In this document: positions 6,707-7,172 of the stretch, in pieces | How positions within the stretch are numbered: the first letter of the stretch is position 1 | Layout of the letters: each line of letters starts with the position of its first letter | NCBI GenBank assembly: GCA_004525275.1 | Contig: SPCO01000072.1 | Location: forward strand, 1-7,172 | Source: Thermomicrobiales bacterium | GTDB taxonomy: Bacteria > Chloroflexota > Limnocylindria > Limnocylindrales > CSP1-4 | Direction of reading: 5' to 3' | DNA: 7,172 bases | Notes under the pieces: model-generated | Told to the model about the DNA's origin: nothing | Seen by the model: the letters and a program-made list of their open reading frames with translations, nothing else | The model's database searches: none | Made by a program: the position numbers and the translations under genes

Positions 6707-6840
6707 TCGTGGCCGTCGTGTTCGTCGGCGCGGTGGCTGTCCTGGTCATCCTTGGCGTTCGACTTGGTATGCTCTTGGCCCCGCGTATCGACCGGTTCAC
6801 GGAACCGCATGACGAGGTTGACCGTGCCGACGACAAGTGA
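6694..6840 (+). CDS. 48-residue single-pass membrane microprotein between xseA and xseB
   Basis: An ATG inside the last codons of xseA opens a 48-residue frame: MEPLIVAVVFVGAVAVLVIL is a strongly hydrophobic N-terminal segment (residues 4-22) that continues through GVRLGMLLAP, followed by a charged tail (RIDRFTEPHD, then EVDRADDK). This is the layout of a small membrane-anchored protein with a hydrophilic C-terminal tail facing one side. It overlaps xseA by 13 bases and its stop lies within the start of xseB, so it fits the operon's overlap style and fills the whole 102-base interval between xseA's stop and the TAC before the ATG-side of xseB. No strong Shine-Dalgarno site precedes it, though GGGAGG lies about 25 bases upstream. 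I do not recognise a named family. It could be chance, but the clean hydrophobic-then-charged composition and tight overlaps favour a real gene. Confidence 0.6.
   Translation: MEPLIVAVVFVGAVAVLVILGVRLGMLLAPRIDRFTEPHDEVDRADDK
6814..6818 (+). promoter_or_regulatory. Ribosome binding site deciding the xseB start
   Basis: GAGGT lies 5 bases before the GTG at 6824, a workable Shine-Dalgarno spacing. The in-frame ATG at 6809 has no comparable site, so GTG 6824 is preferred as the xseB start. The motif lies inside the microprotein gene, so ribosomes ending that frame could also re-initiate here. Confidence 0.5.
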
Positions 6841-7099
6841 TCCAACCATCGAGACATTGACCTTCGACGCGGCGCTCGCGGAGCTCCAGCGAGCGGTCGC
6901 CGAACTCGAGGCCGGCGGGCAACCGCTCGAGGAGGCGATCGGGTTGTACGAGCGGGGCGTGGCCCTCCAGGCCCGCTGTGAAACGCTCCTCGGGGATGCC
7001 GAGCTGCGCGTCCAGCAGTTGGTGGCCCGCGCTGGTGGCGCTCTCGAAACGCGCGATGTTCGACCGGAGGATGCGACGGAGGACCCGCCAGGCGAGTAG
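6824..7099 (+). CDS. xseB: Exodeoxyribonuclease VII small subunit
   Basis: From GTG 6824 the product has 91 residues (96 if the ATG at 6809 is used), close to the roughly 80 of E. coli XseB. The body matches the family throughout: LTFDAALAELQRAVAELEAG, QPLEEAIGLYERGVALQARC and ETLLGDAELRVQQL form the two antiparallel helices that pack on the XseA helical region and are needed for a functional exonuclease VII. The last 20 or so residues are acidic and Pro/Gly-containing, probably disordered. The start overlaps the microprotein stop by 17 bases, and xseA lies just upstream, so both subunits would be made from one message. Using 6809 instead would add five residues (MTRLT), still compatible with the family. 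Confidence 0.93.
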   Translation: MPTTSDPTIETLTFDAALAELQRAVAELEAGGQPLEEAIGLYERGVALQARCETLLGDAELRVQQLVARAGGALETRDVRPEDATEDPPGE

Positions 7100-7110
7100 T
7101 CACCTCCCGG

Positions 7111-7128
7111 GCCGGTACAATCCCCGGC
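7111..7128 (+). promoter_or_regulatory. TACAAT box inside a short inverted repeat after xseB (possible promoter)
   Basis: TACAAT at 7116-7121 matches the -10 consensus at five of six positions and lies between GCCGG (7111-7115) and CCGGC (7124-7128), a 5-bp stem with an 8-base loop. No good -35 box is visible and no T-run follows, so a promoter for the next gene is slightly more likely than a terminator for xseB. An ATG at 7163 could open that next gene, but only 10 bases remain and TTGGAG at 7141-7146 is too far upstream to be a convincing ribosome site. Confidence 0.3.
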
Positions 7129-7172
7129 ACGGCGACATCCTTGGAGCCGCCCCGCGCGTACCATGATCACAC

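Noticed and set aside
6637..7170. A minus-strand frame running across xseB and the right edge
   Set aside because: It is antisense to the end of xseA, the microprotein and all of xseB, which is a clear family match; the frame shows no motif.
7163..7172. ATG at 7163 as the start of a further gene
   Set aside because: Only three codons are visible and no well-spaced Shine-Dalgarno site precedes it, so it cannot be supported as a feature here.

Overview
This is a GC-rich window (about two thirds G+C by eye) from a bacterial chromosome. It is densely packed on the + strand with housekeeping genes that overlap or nearly touch. The order is: baseplate-J-like membrane protein (5' end missing), ruvX/yqgF, mltG, an M24 Xaa-Pro aminopeptidase, efp, xseA, a 48-residue membrane microprotein, xseB. 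I see no mobile elements, CRISPR arrays, rRNA or tRNA genes, and no convincing minus-strand gene. The gene order, an EF-P with a Met-Gly-Arg-Gly loop, the GRSGGPPS stretch in RuvX and the single-TM baseplate-J-like protein together suggest a Chloroflexota bacterium, possibly near the Limnocylindria/Ellin6529 group. That assignment is from memory of family patterns, not from a search.

Bases 3-4562 form one apparent transcription unit. The baseplate-J-like gene ends inside the ruvX start (GTGA), ruvX ends inside the mltG start (ATGA), and mltG ends inside the aminopeptidase start (GTGA). All three junctions are 4-base stop/start overlaps typical of translational coupling. The products are an envelope protein of unknown role, an RNase H-fold nuclease (rRNA maturation or recombination), a peptidoglycan lytic transglycosylase and a proline-specific peptidase.

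Bases 4563-4633 are the only sizeable internal gap (71 bases). It holds an extended -10-like element, an imperfect hairpin and a clear Shine-Dalgarno site, so efp can probably be transcribed separately as well as by read-through. Twelve bases after efp comes xseA, then a short ORF overlapping the end of xseA, then xseB overlapping the end of the short ORF. XseA and XseB are the two subunits of exonuclease VII. The small membrane protein between them is the least explained gene here.

Bases 7100-7172 hold a weak hairpin, a TACAAT box and an ATG at 7163 that may open the next gene. The most interesting points are the xseA-xseB microprotein, the envelope protein heading the operon, and EF-P carrying arginine where lysine is commonly modified. 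I found no clear novel defence or mobile system.
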